NCBI GenBank assembly: GCA_937892105.1
Contig: CALAUZ010000391.1
Span: 1 to 29,576 of the forward strand
DNA: 29,576 nt
Source of the DNA: an uncultured Fretibacterium sp.
GTDB taxonomy: Bacteria; Synergistota; Synergistia; Synergistales; Aminobacteriaceae
Direction of reading: 5' to 3'
This document shows positions 1 through 7,794 of this stretch, piece after piece. The translations under genes were made by a program, and so were the position numbers. The notes under the pieces were generated by a model. That model saw only the letters and a program-made list of their open reading frames with translations, was not told the DNA's origin and did no database searches. The stretch's first letter is position 1, and the number at the start of each line of letters is the position of its first letter.

Positions 1-34
1 GAGTTTCCAATCATTACCGTATTTTTTGAGGAGT

Positions 35-1801
35 TCATTTTTCTTGTCGTAGTTTGCCTTCAAAATTTGGATTAAAAAGCTCTAATGCTCCTGTCGCATA
101 CACTCTTGTGTCTAACGGCTCGTTGCGTATTCCAGGACTGCGCGGTTCCCACGTGATTGTGTCCCTGCCCTTCACACGCTTCACTACCATTCGTTCGGAC
201 AATAAACCCTTAAAATATACGCTGTCATATCCTCTATGGCCGTTCTTTGCGTCTAACGGAAAATGACAGTAACCTGCCCCATGTTTTTCTACTTTCAGCC
301 TTGAGAACAAAACTCCCTTGATTGTCGTTACTCCAAGTGTAAACAAAACAACATGCCTGCGGTTGTTTCTACTCGGTTTGCTCACTGATGGCATACCTTC
401 ACGACCTCGTCCGACAATAGGGAAAATATTTCGCCTTGCTTTGGGTTTACAAAATTTATAAACTTCATCTGTGAAATGTCCTGCGCTGTCTATACAGGTA
501 CATGAAAGCCCTAAATTATCGCCATTGGAATAACTCCACGTCTTAGACAAGAAGTCATCGAGTGCCTGCCACACTTCCTTCAAGCCTGGATCACCGTAGA
601 AAACTCTATACTCAATGCCCCAGCTCTCATGACCTATTCCCCAACCGACAACCTCGCATTCAAGCCTGTCATCTTGTGTGTCAACTCCGCACGTCAGCAC
701 TAACACGCCATCGGGAAGTTCGGCGGGATATTCCTCGCGGTGAGACTCTAAGGCTTCAGCCTCAATCACACCCGCTGTATTCTCGTAAGGCAGCCCAAGA
801 GCGGTATTCCACCAGCCTTTTAATGTCTCTTCACCATCGCGGAATGCCTCCTCATAATCCTTCACAAGCCCCGCCCACGTAGCCCAAGCCGATGCAAAAG
901 CGTTCATGTGAAAACCGCGTATTTTCGTCTCGTCAGGATTCTTCGCTATCCATTTTCCACGCTCCTGCCCAGCTTTCCATTCGACTTCGTTATGTACCGC
1001 ACCACACTTTACGCACTTCATAACGGGTTCGGGCAAGTCCTTGAAGGCTATCTGTTCCCACGAAAACGGCTGATATTCACCGCATGTCGGACAAGGCACA
1101 CACCATTCTTCCTGACTGCTCACAGCAAATCCCTTGTATATTCTTGAAGTCTGCAATAGTGTCGGCGTTGACACCCAAACTATGCGCCGATTCCAAAAGT
1201 TTTGTGTACGCTTCATTGCCAGCGTCAAAGGATCGCCTTCTTTGCCAGCTGAGGGCGGGTATCGGTCTACCTCATCACAAAGCAAAACTCTAATCGGCCT
1301 AGATGCTAATGAGACGGGGGAATTTGTTGCTGAGATTGTTACGTGGCCACCCAAAAACTTTTTGTGCATTATCGTGTTGCCAGAGTCTCGGCTTCGGGCT
1401 TCCTTGATTTTTCCCTGCAACGCTGGCGTATCACGTATCATTGGGTCAAGCCTGTCCTTTGAGAAACTCTGCCCCATGTCAAGAGTCGGCTGTAACACCA
1501 AAATCGGGCTTGGCTCCTGGTCAATGAAGTAGCCTATCACGTTAAGCAGGATTTCAGTTTTGCCAACCTGCGCCGCTGTCATGACGATAACACGCTCAAC
1601 AAGCGGATTGCTGATTGCGTCCATGATTTCACGCTGGTATTCTGCACGTGAAGTTCTCCATACTCCTGGCTCTGCACTCGCTTCGGGGGGAATGCGCCGG
1701 AACTGGTCTGCCCATTGTGAGACCGTCAAATCAGGCGGCGGCAGCCATACGCTGTTAATTTCCCTGAATAGCTGACGCTCTGGTGATTTTTTCTCCGTCA
1801 T
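35..1801 (-). CDS. Terminase large subunit, GpA-like
   Basis: This 588-residue protein is the ATP-driven DNA packaging motor and genome-cutting nuclease. It docks on the procapsid portal. The Walker A motif TAAQVGKT lies near residues 75-82 and the Walker B motif VLLCDEVD near 172-179. A CPTCG...CVKCG zinc-finger-like cluster sits mid-protein, and an acidic nuclease region begins at GVDTQDD. The order and the N-terminal PPDLTVSQWAD segment match the lambda gpA family. ATG at 1801 follows GGGAG at good spacing; a TTG at 1810 is an in-frame alternative. It overlaps the small-subunit gene by about 47 bp, the usual coupled arrangement. It is the last gene of this operon in the window, and head genes should follow beyond position 1. 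Assignment is confident. Confidence 0.95.
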   Translation of the reverse strand: MTEKKSPERQLFREINSVWLPPPDLTVSQWADQFRRIPPEASAEPGVWRTSRAEYQREIMDAISNPLVERVIVMTAAQVGKTEILLNVIGYFIDQEPSPILVLQPTLDMGQSFSKDRLDPMIRDTPALQGKIKEARSRDSGNTIMHKKFLGGHVTISATNSPVSLASRPIRVLLCDEVDRYPPSAGKEGDPLTLAMKRTQNFWNRRIVWVSTPTLLQTSRIYKGFAVSSQEEWCVPCPTCGEYQPFSWEQIAFKDLPEPVMKCVKCGAVHNEVEWKAGQERGKWIAKNPDETKIRGFHMNAFASAWATWAGLVKDYEEAFRDGEETLKGWWNTALGLPYENTAGVIEAEALESHREEYPAELPDGVLVLTCGVDTQDDRLECEVVGWGIGHESWGIEYRVFYGDPGLKEVWQALDDFLSKTWSYSNGDNLGLSCTCIDSAGHFTDEVYKFCKPKARRNIFPIVGRGREGMPSVSKPSRNNRRHVVLFTLGVTTIKGVLFSRLKVEKHGAGYCHFPLDAKNGHRGYDSVYFKGLLSERMVVKRVKGRDTITWEPRSPGIRNEPLDTRVYATGALELFNPNFEGKLRQEK

Positions 1802-2255
1802 AGTCTGCAAGCTCCCTTAATGCTTCTTTGATTTCCTGTTCGAGCTTCTTGCGGATTGTTTGAACGTCCTGACCTACTAACATCGGCGGAACTTTCGTAG
1901 GAATTGCAAGCAGTTTCTTCTTTGCGTTCAAGACATTATCTGCCCACACTTTTGCGATTGCTGAAGCTCGGTGCAATTCCCCGCGCTGTTCGGCAAGCTC
2001 CAATTCTTTCAGCTCGGCTTGTGCTGTCGTCAGTCGGGTCTGTGCGGCTTTGAGTCCTTCGGTGTCAAACTGATTCCGCCAGTAAGCCTCTACGACTTCA
2101 CCGAGTATGTATTCTCCGTCTCCGGCTTTGGGGATTATTCCCGTCTCAACTAGTCTGTAGAATGTTCGTTCAGGAACTTGGAGAAATGCTGCGGCCTCTG
2201 AGGGCGTTACACGGAGGGTGCGAAAATCACGGCTCTGGGTCTTCCGTCTCGGCAT
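1755..2255 (-). CDS. Terminase small subunit, Nu1-like
   Basis: This 166-residue DNA-binding protein probably recognises the packaging site and recruits the large subunit. The N-terminal 55 residues form a MerR/Nu1-type winged HTH (SEAAAFLQVPERTFYRLVE) followed by the IPKAGDGEYILGEVVEAY wing. A long charged helix (residues 65-110) typical of the family follows. It sits directly upstream of and overlaps the GpA-like gene, as Nu1-gpA pairs do. The start ATG has only a weak SD and lies inside the end of the upstream gene, suggesting translational coupling. It shares the IPKAG...LG...V.AY signature with the protein at 4009-4452. Confidence 0.9.
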   Translation of the reverse strand: MPRRKTQSRDFRTLRVTPSEAAAFLQVPERTFYRLVETGIIPKAGDGEYILGEVVEAYWRNQFDTEGLKAAQTRLTTAQAELKELELAEQRGELHRASAIAKVWADNVLNAKKKLLAIPTKVPPMLVGQDVQTIRKKLEQEIKEALRELADYDGEKITRASAIQGN

Positions 2256-2535
2256 TGGACTCTATGTCTAAACGTGATAAAAGTCGCCTAGCGTTGAACA
2301 TAACCTCACAAAATTCATCAAGCTCACTCGCCCCGGCTAAAATTGGAACAGTCTCCAAAATTCTCTTCAAAGTTTCATACATTTTGGGAGCATAGGCTAT
2401 GAGGATTCCGTTTGCGTATTTCTCGCTGGCATTATCACCGTGAAGCTCCGCAATACATACCGCGCTATCATCATCCGACAAGGCGTAAATCTTTTTATCA
2501 CATACTACCCATCTTCCTGGCGTGAAATCACTCAT
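2227..2535 (-). CDS. Small phage protein of the APEMYE-type family
   Basis: Function unknown, 102 residues, soluble. It starts MSDFTPGRWV and has a central AYAPKMYETLKRILE segment followed by a C-terminal helix. This architecture recurs in the protein at 15085-15414 and in the C-terminal half of the protein at 12405-12752, so the phage carries three related copies. Small proteins of this type are common in early phage operons, but no activity can be assigned. AGGAGG lies six bases before the ATG. It overlaps the upstream membrane-protein gene by 8 bp and the terminase small-subunit gene by 29 bp. Confidence 0.75.
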   Translation of the reverse strand: MSDFTPGRWVVCDKKIYALSDDDSAVCIAELHGDNASEKYANGILIAYAPKMYETLKRILETVPILAGASELDEFCEVMFNARRLLSRLDIESNAETEDPEP

Positions 2536-2800
2536 GACTTGCCTCCTTATCGAGAATTATCTTCATTGGACTAGGGGGAGGGGGCGACTCTGGTTTGCGC
2601 CGATTGATACTCTCTTTCTTGTTCGGCGAAAATGTTTTCTCACATATCCAAAACATAAGGCCTAATGGGTATTGAAGCAGGAACACTCCCCAAGCAACTA
2701 ACGAACATATACAGCCAAAAAGAATACAGAGGAAAAACGCCATGCACATGCACACACAAGGTATTATTACCACTTTTAGAACTATGCTCCAAAATTCCAT
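2528..2800 (-). CDS. Small membrane protein, unknown function
   Basis: This 90-residue protein has an N-terminal hydrophobic block of about 45 residues (roughly 5-50). It probably forms two membrane segments and is rich in cysteine. A proline-rich, charged C-terminal tail (SPPPPSP) follows, probably cytoplasmic. The ATG at 2800 is preferred because AGGAGG is seven bases upstream; a GTG two codons earlier is possible. It lies in front of the terminase genes and could be a holin-like or superinfection-related protein, but nothing in the sequence shows this. The recognised holin is elsewhere (22449-22871). Confidence 0.6.
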   Translation of the reverse strand: MEFWSIVLKVVIIPCVCMCMAFFLCILFGCICSLVAWGVFLLQYPLGLMFWICEKTFSPNKKESINRRKPESPPPPSPMKIILDKEASHE

Positions 2801-2806
2801 ATTCAC

Positions 2807-3169
2807 CCCTCCTTGAATCCTTTGGCAGGGATATTAGCCACGTTTGGCAGTGGTATTCCGTTAAATCAGTCTACATGCGGGTTAATTCACTGCCAGTCTA
2901 AAATTTCTGACGCTAGACGGCTTCCGGGCTCAGCGGGCTGACCGCGACCGATTCTCGGCCTCCCAGTACCTTTTTTCTGGGCAGTCATCGGGCTTTGTCT
3001 TGTCAAGCCCCCTCAAAAAATCGAATGCGAAAAAAGGGTAAACTCTAGCATTCAGTTTTTCGCGTAAACCACGATTATTAGAGCGTTTACAAAATTGCTC
3101 CCTCCACACAATCGCCGGAATCCGCAGATTTTTAGAAATCAGCTCTGCTTACTTCCGCCTTACCCCATC
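2807..3169. other. Gene-poor stretch with TGGCAG repeats; possible 33-codon ORF
   Basis: About 360 bases hold no convincing gene. The octamer TTTGGCAG occurs directly at 2821-2828 and 2843-2850. TGGCAGTG (2845-2852) is perfectly inverted as CACTGCCA (2888-2895). A 33-codon minus-strand ORF (2887-2988) would encode a basic, AT-hook-like peptide (GTGRPRIGRG) but has no well-placed SD. A GGGCTT/AAGCCC hairpin lies just upstream of it. Given the recombinase nearby, an attachment or recombination site is one possibility. No tRNA fits the stretch. Confidence 0.4.
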
Positions 3170-3358
3170 TCAACGTTGCAAAAGGTTTGACATCATACTG
3201 ACGCAAAAACTCTTTCTGAATGCGTCCTCACATTCTTTTAGATTTGCTCTTGCATAATTGCTGTACCCATAAGCTTCAAAATAAGAAAATCCTGCTGCGG
3301 ATGACGCACCATTAGAATGGCAGAAAAAGCCATCGGTGATATAACTTGTATGCTTCAT
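3170..3358 (-). CDS. Hypothetical 62-residue protein
   Basis: I do not recognise this protein. It is short, aromatic- and serine-rich in its first half (GFSYFEAYGYSNYAR) and ends with a charged helix containing two cysteines. The ATG is preceded by GGAG at about eight bases, and the gene starts 27 bases after the stop of the recombinase gene on the same strand, so co-transcription is likely. The absence of homologous motifs and the short length leave it uncertain. Confidence 0.45.
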   Translation of the reverse strand: MKHTSYITDGFFCHSNGASSAAGFSYFEAYGYSNYARANLKECEDAFRKSFCVSMMSNLLQR

Positions 3359-3385
3359 TTCATTCCACTCCAGTATTTACATGCT

Positions 3386-4012
3386 CTAAATATCCATACT
3401 TAATATTGCCTCGTCCATGTCGTCCTGCGTTATTCCTATGTACGCAAGCGTTATCGCAGGGCTTGAGTGGTTCAAAAATTTCTGAATCAGCTCTATGCTC
3501 TGACCGCTCTGGTAAAGAATGTAGCCGAACGTTTTTCGCAGTGAATGCGTCCCGATTTTGTAATTCAATCCGCAAGCTCTCGCCGCATTATTCAACACTC
3601 GCCATGCTTGCTGCTCCCTGATGCGATATTCTCCATCTCGTCCATGCTTTCTGGACTTGAACAACGGCTCATTTAACAAAGCTCCAAGCGATTCAGATTT
3701 TTTTCTGCGCTGCCTGAGATATTTGCTCAATGCCCTGCGTGCTGACGGGTGAAGGATGATATTCGCAAATTTTCCTGTCTTTTTCTCACGGACTTCAAAA
3801 CGTTCCACGATGCAAAACCGCCCCTTGCGATCTATGCGTGCAACATCTCTTACGGTCAGACGAACTAAATCTGAAATTCTACGCTCTGTTGCTATTCCGA
3901 AGTGAAAAAACGCATAATCTCTCAAATTATGATTCCAAAAATAACTCGATAGTGCGTCCCTGTCTGACTGTGAACGTATCGGCTGTGTTGTCTTGTTGAT
4001 TTTCTTTCTCAC
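3386..4012 (-). CDS. Short tyrosine recombinase/integrase
   Basis: This 208-residue site-specific recombinase performs strand exchange through a covalent 3'-phosphotyrosine intermediate. The catalytic set is visible: Arg in ERRISDL (about R45), Lys in the EKKTGK hairpin (about 77-81), HSLR (H156, R159), His in LNHSS (H182) and Tyr in LAYIG (Y191). It consists almost only of the catalytic domain and lacks the arm-binding and core-binding domains of lambda-type integrases. It may therefore act as a Xer-like resolvase or a minimal integrase. The GTG start overlaps the stop of the upstream HTH gene as GTGA. Whether it drives lysogenic integration cannot be told from sequence. Confidence 0.85.
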   Translation of the reverse strand: MRKKINKTTQPIRSQSDRDALSSYFWNHNLRDYAFFHFGIATERRISDLVRLTVRDVARIDRKGRFCIVERFEVREKKTGKFANIILHPSARRALSKYLRQRRKKSESLGALLNEPLFKSRKHGRDGEYRIREQQAWRVLNNAARACGLNYKIGTHSLRKTFGYILYQSGQSIELIQKFLNHSSPAITLAYIGITQDDMDEAILSMDI

Positions 4013-4452
4013 GAAACCTCACCAAGAACTTCACTCACAAGCTCCACAAGCAGCTTGATTTCCTGTTTGTCGGAACAGCACTTTGTTAATTTTTCTGTTA
4101 ATTTCTTGGGAACTTCTATCTCCAGCCTATGCTTCTGAAGATTACGTTCCATCGCGTCCGCACGATATTTCGCCTGACGTGCTTTTGATTCACGTTCAAG
4201 GACTTTCGCTTCAAGCAATCTTTTATCCAGCTCGGACGGTTCTCCACTTTTTATCGCTCCGCTGCAAAGTCCCTGCAAGTAACGAACATACGCCTGCACT
4301 GTCGGCCCAAGATCAAAAACACCGCGCCCGGCTTTTGGAATTATCCGCTTCTTCACCAGCTGTTCTATGCGGCGTTCCGAAATGTTCAGCAGGCTCGCTA
4401 TTGTCTCTTTTGGGTACAAGCCCTGTGTGCGCGGGTCATTCACTGGCCTCAC
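4009..4452 (-). CDS. Nu1-like winged-HTH DNA-binding protein
   Basis: This 147-residue protein has an N-terminal MerR/Nu1-type HTH (ETIASLLNISERRIEQLVK), the IPKAGRGVFDLGPTVQAY wing and a long charged helix. It resembles the terminase small subunit at 1755-2255 in both fold order and signature. Its neighbours, a recombinase downstream and a methyltransferase upstream, make a second packaging subunit unlikely. It could be a DNA-binding partner of the recombinase or a retained duplicate. The GTG at 4452 lacks a strong SD, and an in-frame GTG at 4440 is an alternative. It overlaps the methyltransferase gene end by 17 bp. Confidence 0.75.
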   Translation of the reverse strand: MRPVNDPRTQGLYPKETIASLLNISERRIEQLVKKRIIPKAGRGVFDLGPTVQAYVRYLQGLCSGAIKSGEPSELDKRLLEAKVLERESKARQAKYRADAMERNLQKHRLEIEVPKKLTEKLTKCCSDKQEIKLLVELVSEVLGEVS

Positions 4453-5752
4453 TCCGCATTCCGGCTACGTCTGAAAACGTATATTCCGTGCCGTCAAGAA
4501 TGGCCTTTACCCCCGAATATTCCTCAAAGCGTTTCACAGCCATATCCACATATTCAGGGTTCAGCTCAACCGCGTAACATATCCGTCTGCACGACTCGGC
4601 GGCTATAATTGTTGTCCCGCTACCGCTGAATGGTTCATATATGATTTCATTAGAAGCTGAGTTGTTTAACATTGGCCGGCGCATACATTCCACAGGCTTC
4701 TGCGTTCCGTGTGTCGTCTGCGTGTCCTGATCCTTGAAACCTATCTCCCACACCGTAGATTCGCTTCGGCTGCCCTGCCAATGGCTTTTCTGGTTCTTCC
4801 GAACTGCGTATAAACATGTATCGTAACCATCACAATAATTAGCAATTTCGGGGCATTCACCATCATCTTCACGTACCGCATACCAGCAACATTCATGCTG
4901 CCAATGATAGTCGCCGCGCGATAAAACAAAATTCGGCTTCACCCATATAATTTGGTTGCGCATCACAAAACCATTGGCTTCCAGACTATCCGCTACTGAC
5001 CGGCAATGCAACGAGGCGTGCCATATGTATGCCACATCGCCTGGAAACAGTTTCCATGCTTCGCGCCAATCATCTTTGTCATCGTTCAGTACTCGTCCTG
5101 TCCTTGCAGATTGTGTATCGCTGAACTCATTTCTCCAGTTAGGATCGTAATTTACCCCGTAAGGCGGATCAGTTACCATGAGATGAGGCTGTGTACCGTC
5201 AAGAAGTTTGCTGACTGTTTCGGGGTCTGTACAGCTTCCGCATATCAGCCTGTGTTCTCCAAGAAGCCATAAATCACCAGGCTGTGAAATGGGATTGCTG
5301 ACTTCTTCGGGAGTTGCGTCCTCATCTTTAGGGGTGTCGGCTGTATCCAGTCTCAAACGCAATATTTCACGCTTTTCAAACCCAGTATTTTCTAGTTCAA
5401 GCCCAAAATCATCTCGGAGCTTTAACATCTCCGTTTTGAGCAGTGCTTTATCCCACGTTGAGTCTTCTGCAAGGCGGTTATCCGCTAGAATATAGGCTTT
5501 TATCTGTCCTTCGCTTAAATGCGTGGCTCTTACGCAGGGAATTTCGGAGATATTTAGTTTAATACACGCACTGACTACAGCATGACGGGCAATTATCACA
5601 TTATTAGCGTCAATAAGGACAGGCAGAACGATTCCATATTCCTGAATGCTGGCCTGTAATTTCTGTATCTGCTGTTCGCTGTGAATTCGCGGATTTCCGT
5701 CATATGGGATTAATTCTGAGGGGGGTATATATTCTACTTTTAGCTTGTCCAT
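4436..5752 (-). CDS. ParB-like domain fused to DNA methyltransferase (beta-class)
   Basis: This 438-residue fusion has a ParB/sulfiredoxin-like N-domain (about 5-110) with the conserved IPYDGNPR box. It is followed by a methyltransferase with DPPY at 195-198 and the SAM-binding FSGSGT at 375-380. Catalytic motif before SAM motif is the beta-class order, and DPPY points to adenine-N6 or cytosine-N4 methylation. Such fusions are frequent in phages and may protect phage DNA from restriction. The usual GHgR box of the ParB-like domain reads ARHAV here, so that activity may be lost. About 26 extra residues lie between two YAVR copies (291-294 and 315-318). AGGTGAG precedes the ATG, and a promoter and terminator lie upstream. 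Confidence 0.9.
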   Translation of the reverse strand: MDKLKVEYIPPSELIPYDGNPRIHSEQQIQKLQASIQEYGIVLPVLIDANNVIIARHAVVSACIKLNISEIPCVRATHLSEGQIKAYILADNRLAEDSTWDKALLKTEMLKLRDDFGLELENTGFEKREILRLRLDTADTPKDEDATPEEVSNPISQPGDLWLLGEHRLICGSCTDPETVSKLLDGTQPHLMVTDPPYGVNYDPNWRNEFSDTQSARTGRVLNDDKDDWREAWKLFPGDVAYIWHASLHCRSVADSLEANGFVMRNQIIWVKPNFVLSRGDYHWQHECCWYAVREDDGECPEIANYCDGYDTCLYAVRKNQKSHWQGSRSESTVWEIGFKDQDTQTTHGTQKPVECMRRPMLNNSASNEIIYEPFSGSGTTIIAAESCRRICYAVELNPEYVDMAVKRFEEYSGVKAILDGTEYTFSDVAGMRSEASE

Positions 5753-5772
5753 TGTCTCACCTTTACATTAAA

Positions 5773-5804
5773 AAAGAGAGTTCCTGTGTTTAGGAACTCT
5801 CTTT
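5773..5804 (-). terminator. Strong intrinsic terminator
   Basis: A perfect 13-bp inverted repeat (AAAGAGAGTTCCT and its complement) flanks a 6-base loop. On the minus strand it is followed by a T-run. It lies between the RecB-like gene (ending at 5901) and the methyltransferase gene (starting at 5752). It should end read-through just upstream of the methyltransferase start, downstream of the proposed promoter at 5828-5856, so it may also attenuate that promoter. Confidence 0.8.
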
Positions 5805-5827
5805 GTCGTCAATTTTCTCGGAATGAT

Positions 5828-5856
5828 AGTATTCTAGCACGTTTTTTGATTTTCAA
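5828..5856 (-). promoter_or_regulatory. Candidate sigma-70 promoter for the methyltransferase unit
   Basis: TTGAAA (5851-5856, minus strand) and AATACT (5828-5833) are separated by 17 bases. They lie about 75 bases before the methyltransferase ATG. The intrinsic hairpin at 5773-5804 lies between this promoter and the gene, so an attenuated leader is possible. Confidence 0.5.
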
Positions 5857-5900
5857 GTGTCGTTAAAACCGCCGTTAATGTGGTATCGACTTTTCAACCC

Positions 5901-6713
5901 TCAATAACAAATTACCTTTTCCTCAACCTCGCGGATAACTTCAGCAGGAATTTTGGACACATTTAATATGTACGCTATGTTCTGACGAGGATTGTACAGC
6001 CCGATTTTCGTTATACCCTTGAAGACTTCCTGTCCTGAATGTTGTCCCATTATCCAGTACATTAACACTTGGAGGGTTTCCTTCTTCGTGATTTTTGTCT
6101 GGGGACGGTATACTTTCATATCACACAACATGTCTGCTGTCAGAAAATCTCCATCTCCGTTGTCTACCGTCTTGGTGTATCCTGAAGGCTTGAAGTCAAA
6201 TCCTGTAGCTGTTACAGGGCCGTACTTCTCGAAAAAATTTCTGCTCCGCTTCAGCATTGTATATATATTTTCGATTGTAGCCTTATTAGGTTTCACTGAC
6301 TTGTAGCCATCAGGTACGGCATTGAAGGGATTGCGATACCAGACATCAAACGTTACTATTTTTAGGGCGTTCGTAATAATATCTCTCACGCTTGAAGAAC
6401 GACCCATCGCGCCCAAAAGTTTCAAACAGACATCTATAGCATCTTTTTGCCCAAAATATGCCTGTGCTATACACGCTCCGCGCAGTGATACGTCAAAAGA
6501 CTTTGTAATGCGTTTGCCAATTTTTTCTTCATGATTGCTAAAACAGAACCTCGTCAAATATTCCACAGCCGAAGCAACAAGACTAGCGTCCACATTCTCA
6601 TCAGCATTCAGGATAACACCATCATCAAAGTGTATCATCTCAAACTCTGACAGTCTGATGTAGCCTCCATAAGGCTGTTCAATCTGCCTTATACGTTCTG
6701 TTACTGTTGCCAT
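5901..6713 (-). CDS. Putative PD-(D/E)XK (RecB-like) nuclease
   Basis: The first 170 residues of this 270-residue protein are unrecognised. The C-terminal part has GDGDFLTADML (186-196), CDMK (197-200) and LQVLMYW with Q215 and Y219. The order Gly-x-x-Asp, Asp-x-Lys, then Gln-x3-Tyr is the signature of RecB/Cas4-type PD-(D/E)XK nucleases, so a DNA-cutting or recombination role is inferred. No helicase partner is adjacent. AGGTGGG precedes the ATG. It is the last gene of the unit before the terminator at 5773-5804. The nuclease reading rests only on this motif spacing. Confidence 0.6.
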   Translation of the reverse strand: MATVTERIRQIEQPYGGYIRLSEFEMIHFDDGVILNADENVDASLVASAVEYLTRFCFSNHEEKIGKRITKSFDVSLRGACIAQAYFGQKDAIDVCLKLLGAMGRSSSVRDIITNALKIVTFDVWYRNPFNAVPDGYKSVKPNKATIENIYTMLKRSRNFFEKYGPVTATGFDFKPSGYTKTVDNGDGDFLTADMLCDMKVYRPQTKITKKETLQVLMYWIMGQHSGQEVFKGITKIGLYNPRQNIAYILNVSKIPAEVIREVEEKVICY

Positions 6714-6726
6714 TTTTTACCCACCT

Positions 6727-7251
6727 TTATCCCGGCAAAAGATAGAAATTATCATCTTCGCCGGGCGATATTAAAAGCATTTCTGCCAGTATATGCGGAA
6801 ATTCCTTGCGATATTTAGTCACCGTTCTCGGAGCTAAACTGTATCTTGTCGCAATATATCCCAGTTTGGACATATAACGTGATGCTGATTTTTCCACGAA
6901 CCTCACGTGATCCATTACAACTGACCACTTACGAGAATCCATTTTGCGACATTCCTGCGACACATAATGGATATGCCCCCAGCCTCCGGCAAGCTCGACT
7001 GACCTGTCAAAATACTCGCGGTCATACACTATCCGTTCAGCTTCCGTTTCCAGATTGGGCATCGTTGCCTTGAAATCTTCCGGCAGTTGACTGCGTCCCG
7101 CATTCATCATTTCGTGGATTTCGCGTGATGAAGGGGCTTGTACCTCTCCAAGAAGTATCCCGAAACCCTGCGGATGACACGAAATCAAAAGTTCAACGAG
7201 ATTGGACACACGTTCTAAAACTTTGTAACGACCTCTTCGGAATCGCGACAT
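6727..7251 (-). CDS. Hypothetical protein with C-terminal HTH-like segment
   Basis: This 174-residue soluble protein is not recognised. Residues about 130-160 (YIATRYSLAPRTVTKYRKE) look like a helix-turn-helix of the sigma-region-4 or phage late-regulator type, so a transcriptional role is possible. The N-terminus is basic (MSRFRRGRYK). It overlaps the zinc-ribbon gene upstream by 37 bp and has no clear SD, so the true start could be internal. It ends 13 bases before the RecB-like gene. Confidence 0.6.
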   Translation of the reverse strand: MSRFRRGRYKVLERVSNLVELLISCHPQGFGILLGEVQAPSSREIHEMMNAGRSQLPEDFKATMPNLETEAERIVYDREYFDRSVELAGGWGHIHYVSQECRKMDSRKWSVVMDHVRFVEKSASRYMSKLGYIATRYSLAPRTVTKYRKEFPHILAEMLLISPGEDDNFYLLPG

Positions 7252-7475
7252 TTTTCAACTGCGTATAAAAGCTCATCGTGTTCGCGTGTCCCAAAACCAC
7301 ACCAATCACTATTACTGCATACGATTGAAAATTTTCCAATCTCGCCTATCCAGCCGAACGATGGTGTGCGAACATGCGCTGCTCCGCCGCAGCAAGGGCA
7401 ATGAGGGATTAAGAAAAATGTCTCTTTAGGGTCAAAGGATTTTGCCTGCCATTTTTGTCCTCCCGTTCTAGCCAT
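7215..7475 (-). CDS. Small zinc-ribbon protein, Lar-like
   Basis: This 86-residue protein has a CPCCGG knuckle (about residues 26-31) and a second pair, VCSNSDWCGFGT, about 20 residues later. That is the layout of small phage zinc ribbons related to the restriction-alleviation protein Lar. The WN.R end typical of Lar is not obvious, so function is uncertain. The ATG lies inside the last codons of the upstream zinc-ribbon gene, suggesting coupling. Confidence 0.6.
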   Translation of the reverse strand: MARTGGQKWQAKSFDPKETFFLIPHCPCCGGAAHVRTPSFGWIGEIGKFSIVCSNSDWCGFGTREHDELLYAVEKCRDSEEVVTKF

Positions 7476-7773
7476 GTATAGCTTTTCTGAGTCTCTCAGT
7501 TATGGTATACCCCCTGAGTGCTTCTACATCAGTCCAATCAGGTAACTCAGTCCAATCAGGTAACTCGCCTCGTTGTGGTTCATGACCCCTAATGCGCCGC
7601 CAAATGAGAGGGTTTGTGTAGGTATCGCACCCTGTAGCCATACTATGTCCACTACACTGAGGATCACTGCAATGTACTATATAGCCATCAAATGCACTTC
7701 CGGTAGACCTCGATACGCGTGTAAAAACAATCTGACTACCGCAAAGGGGGCATGTATCCATCATTGCTATCAT
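7468..7773 (-). CDS. Small zinc-ribbon protein with internal repeat
   Basis: This protein has 101 residues from the ATG at 7773, which has AGGAAGG six bases upstream; a TTG at 7791 is less likely. CPLCGS near the N-terminus and VHCSDPQCSG form a zinc ribbon. The C-terminal half contains ELPDWT twice in tandem, from a perfect 18-bp duplication. NPLIWRR resembles the W-N-R tail of Lar-type proteins. Function is unknown; an anti-restriction or nucleic-acid-binding role would fit the family only loosely. Confidence 0.6.
   Translation of the reverse strand: MIAMMDTCPLCGSQIVFTRVSRSTGSAFDGYIVHCSDPQCSGHSMATGCDTYTNPLIWRRIRGHEPQRGELPDWTELPDWTDVEALRGYTITERLRKAIHG
7531..7566. repeat. Perfect 18-bp tandem duplication
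   Basis: The unit AGTCCAATCAGGTAACTC occurs twice without a gap (7531-7548, 7549-7566). It is in frame in the zinc-ribbon gene and duplicates six residues (ELPDWT). It looks like a recent slippage event. Confidence 0.95.
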
Positions 7774-7794
7774 AATTGACCTTCCTTTCAAGTT

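Noticed and set aside
2821..2895. tRNA-like folding on either strand
   Set aside because: A GGCAG/CTGCC acceptor-like stem and a D-arm-like stem can be drawn, but no anticodon stem with a 7-base loop and no standard T-arm fit. No CCA context supports it.
4826..4880. Intein or self-splicing insertion in the methyltransferase
   Set aside because: The extra segment between the YAVR copies is only about 26 residues and lacks intein splice-junction motifs. It is better described as an insertion or duplication.
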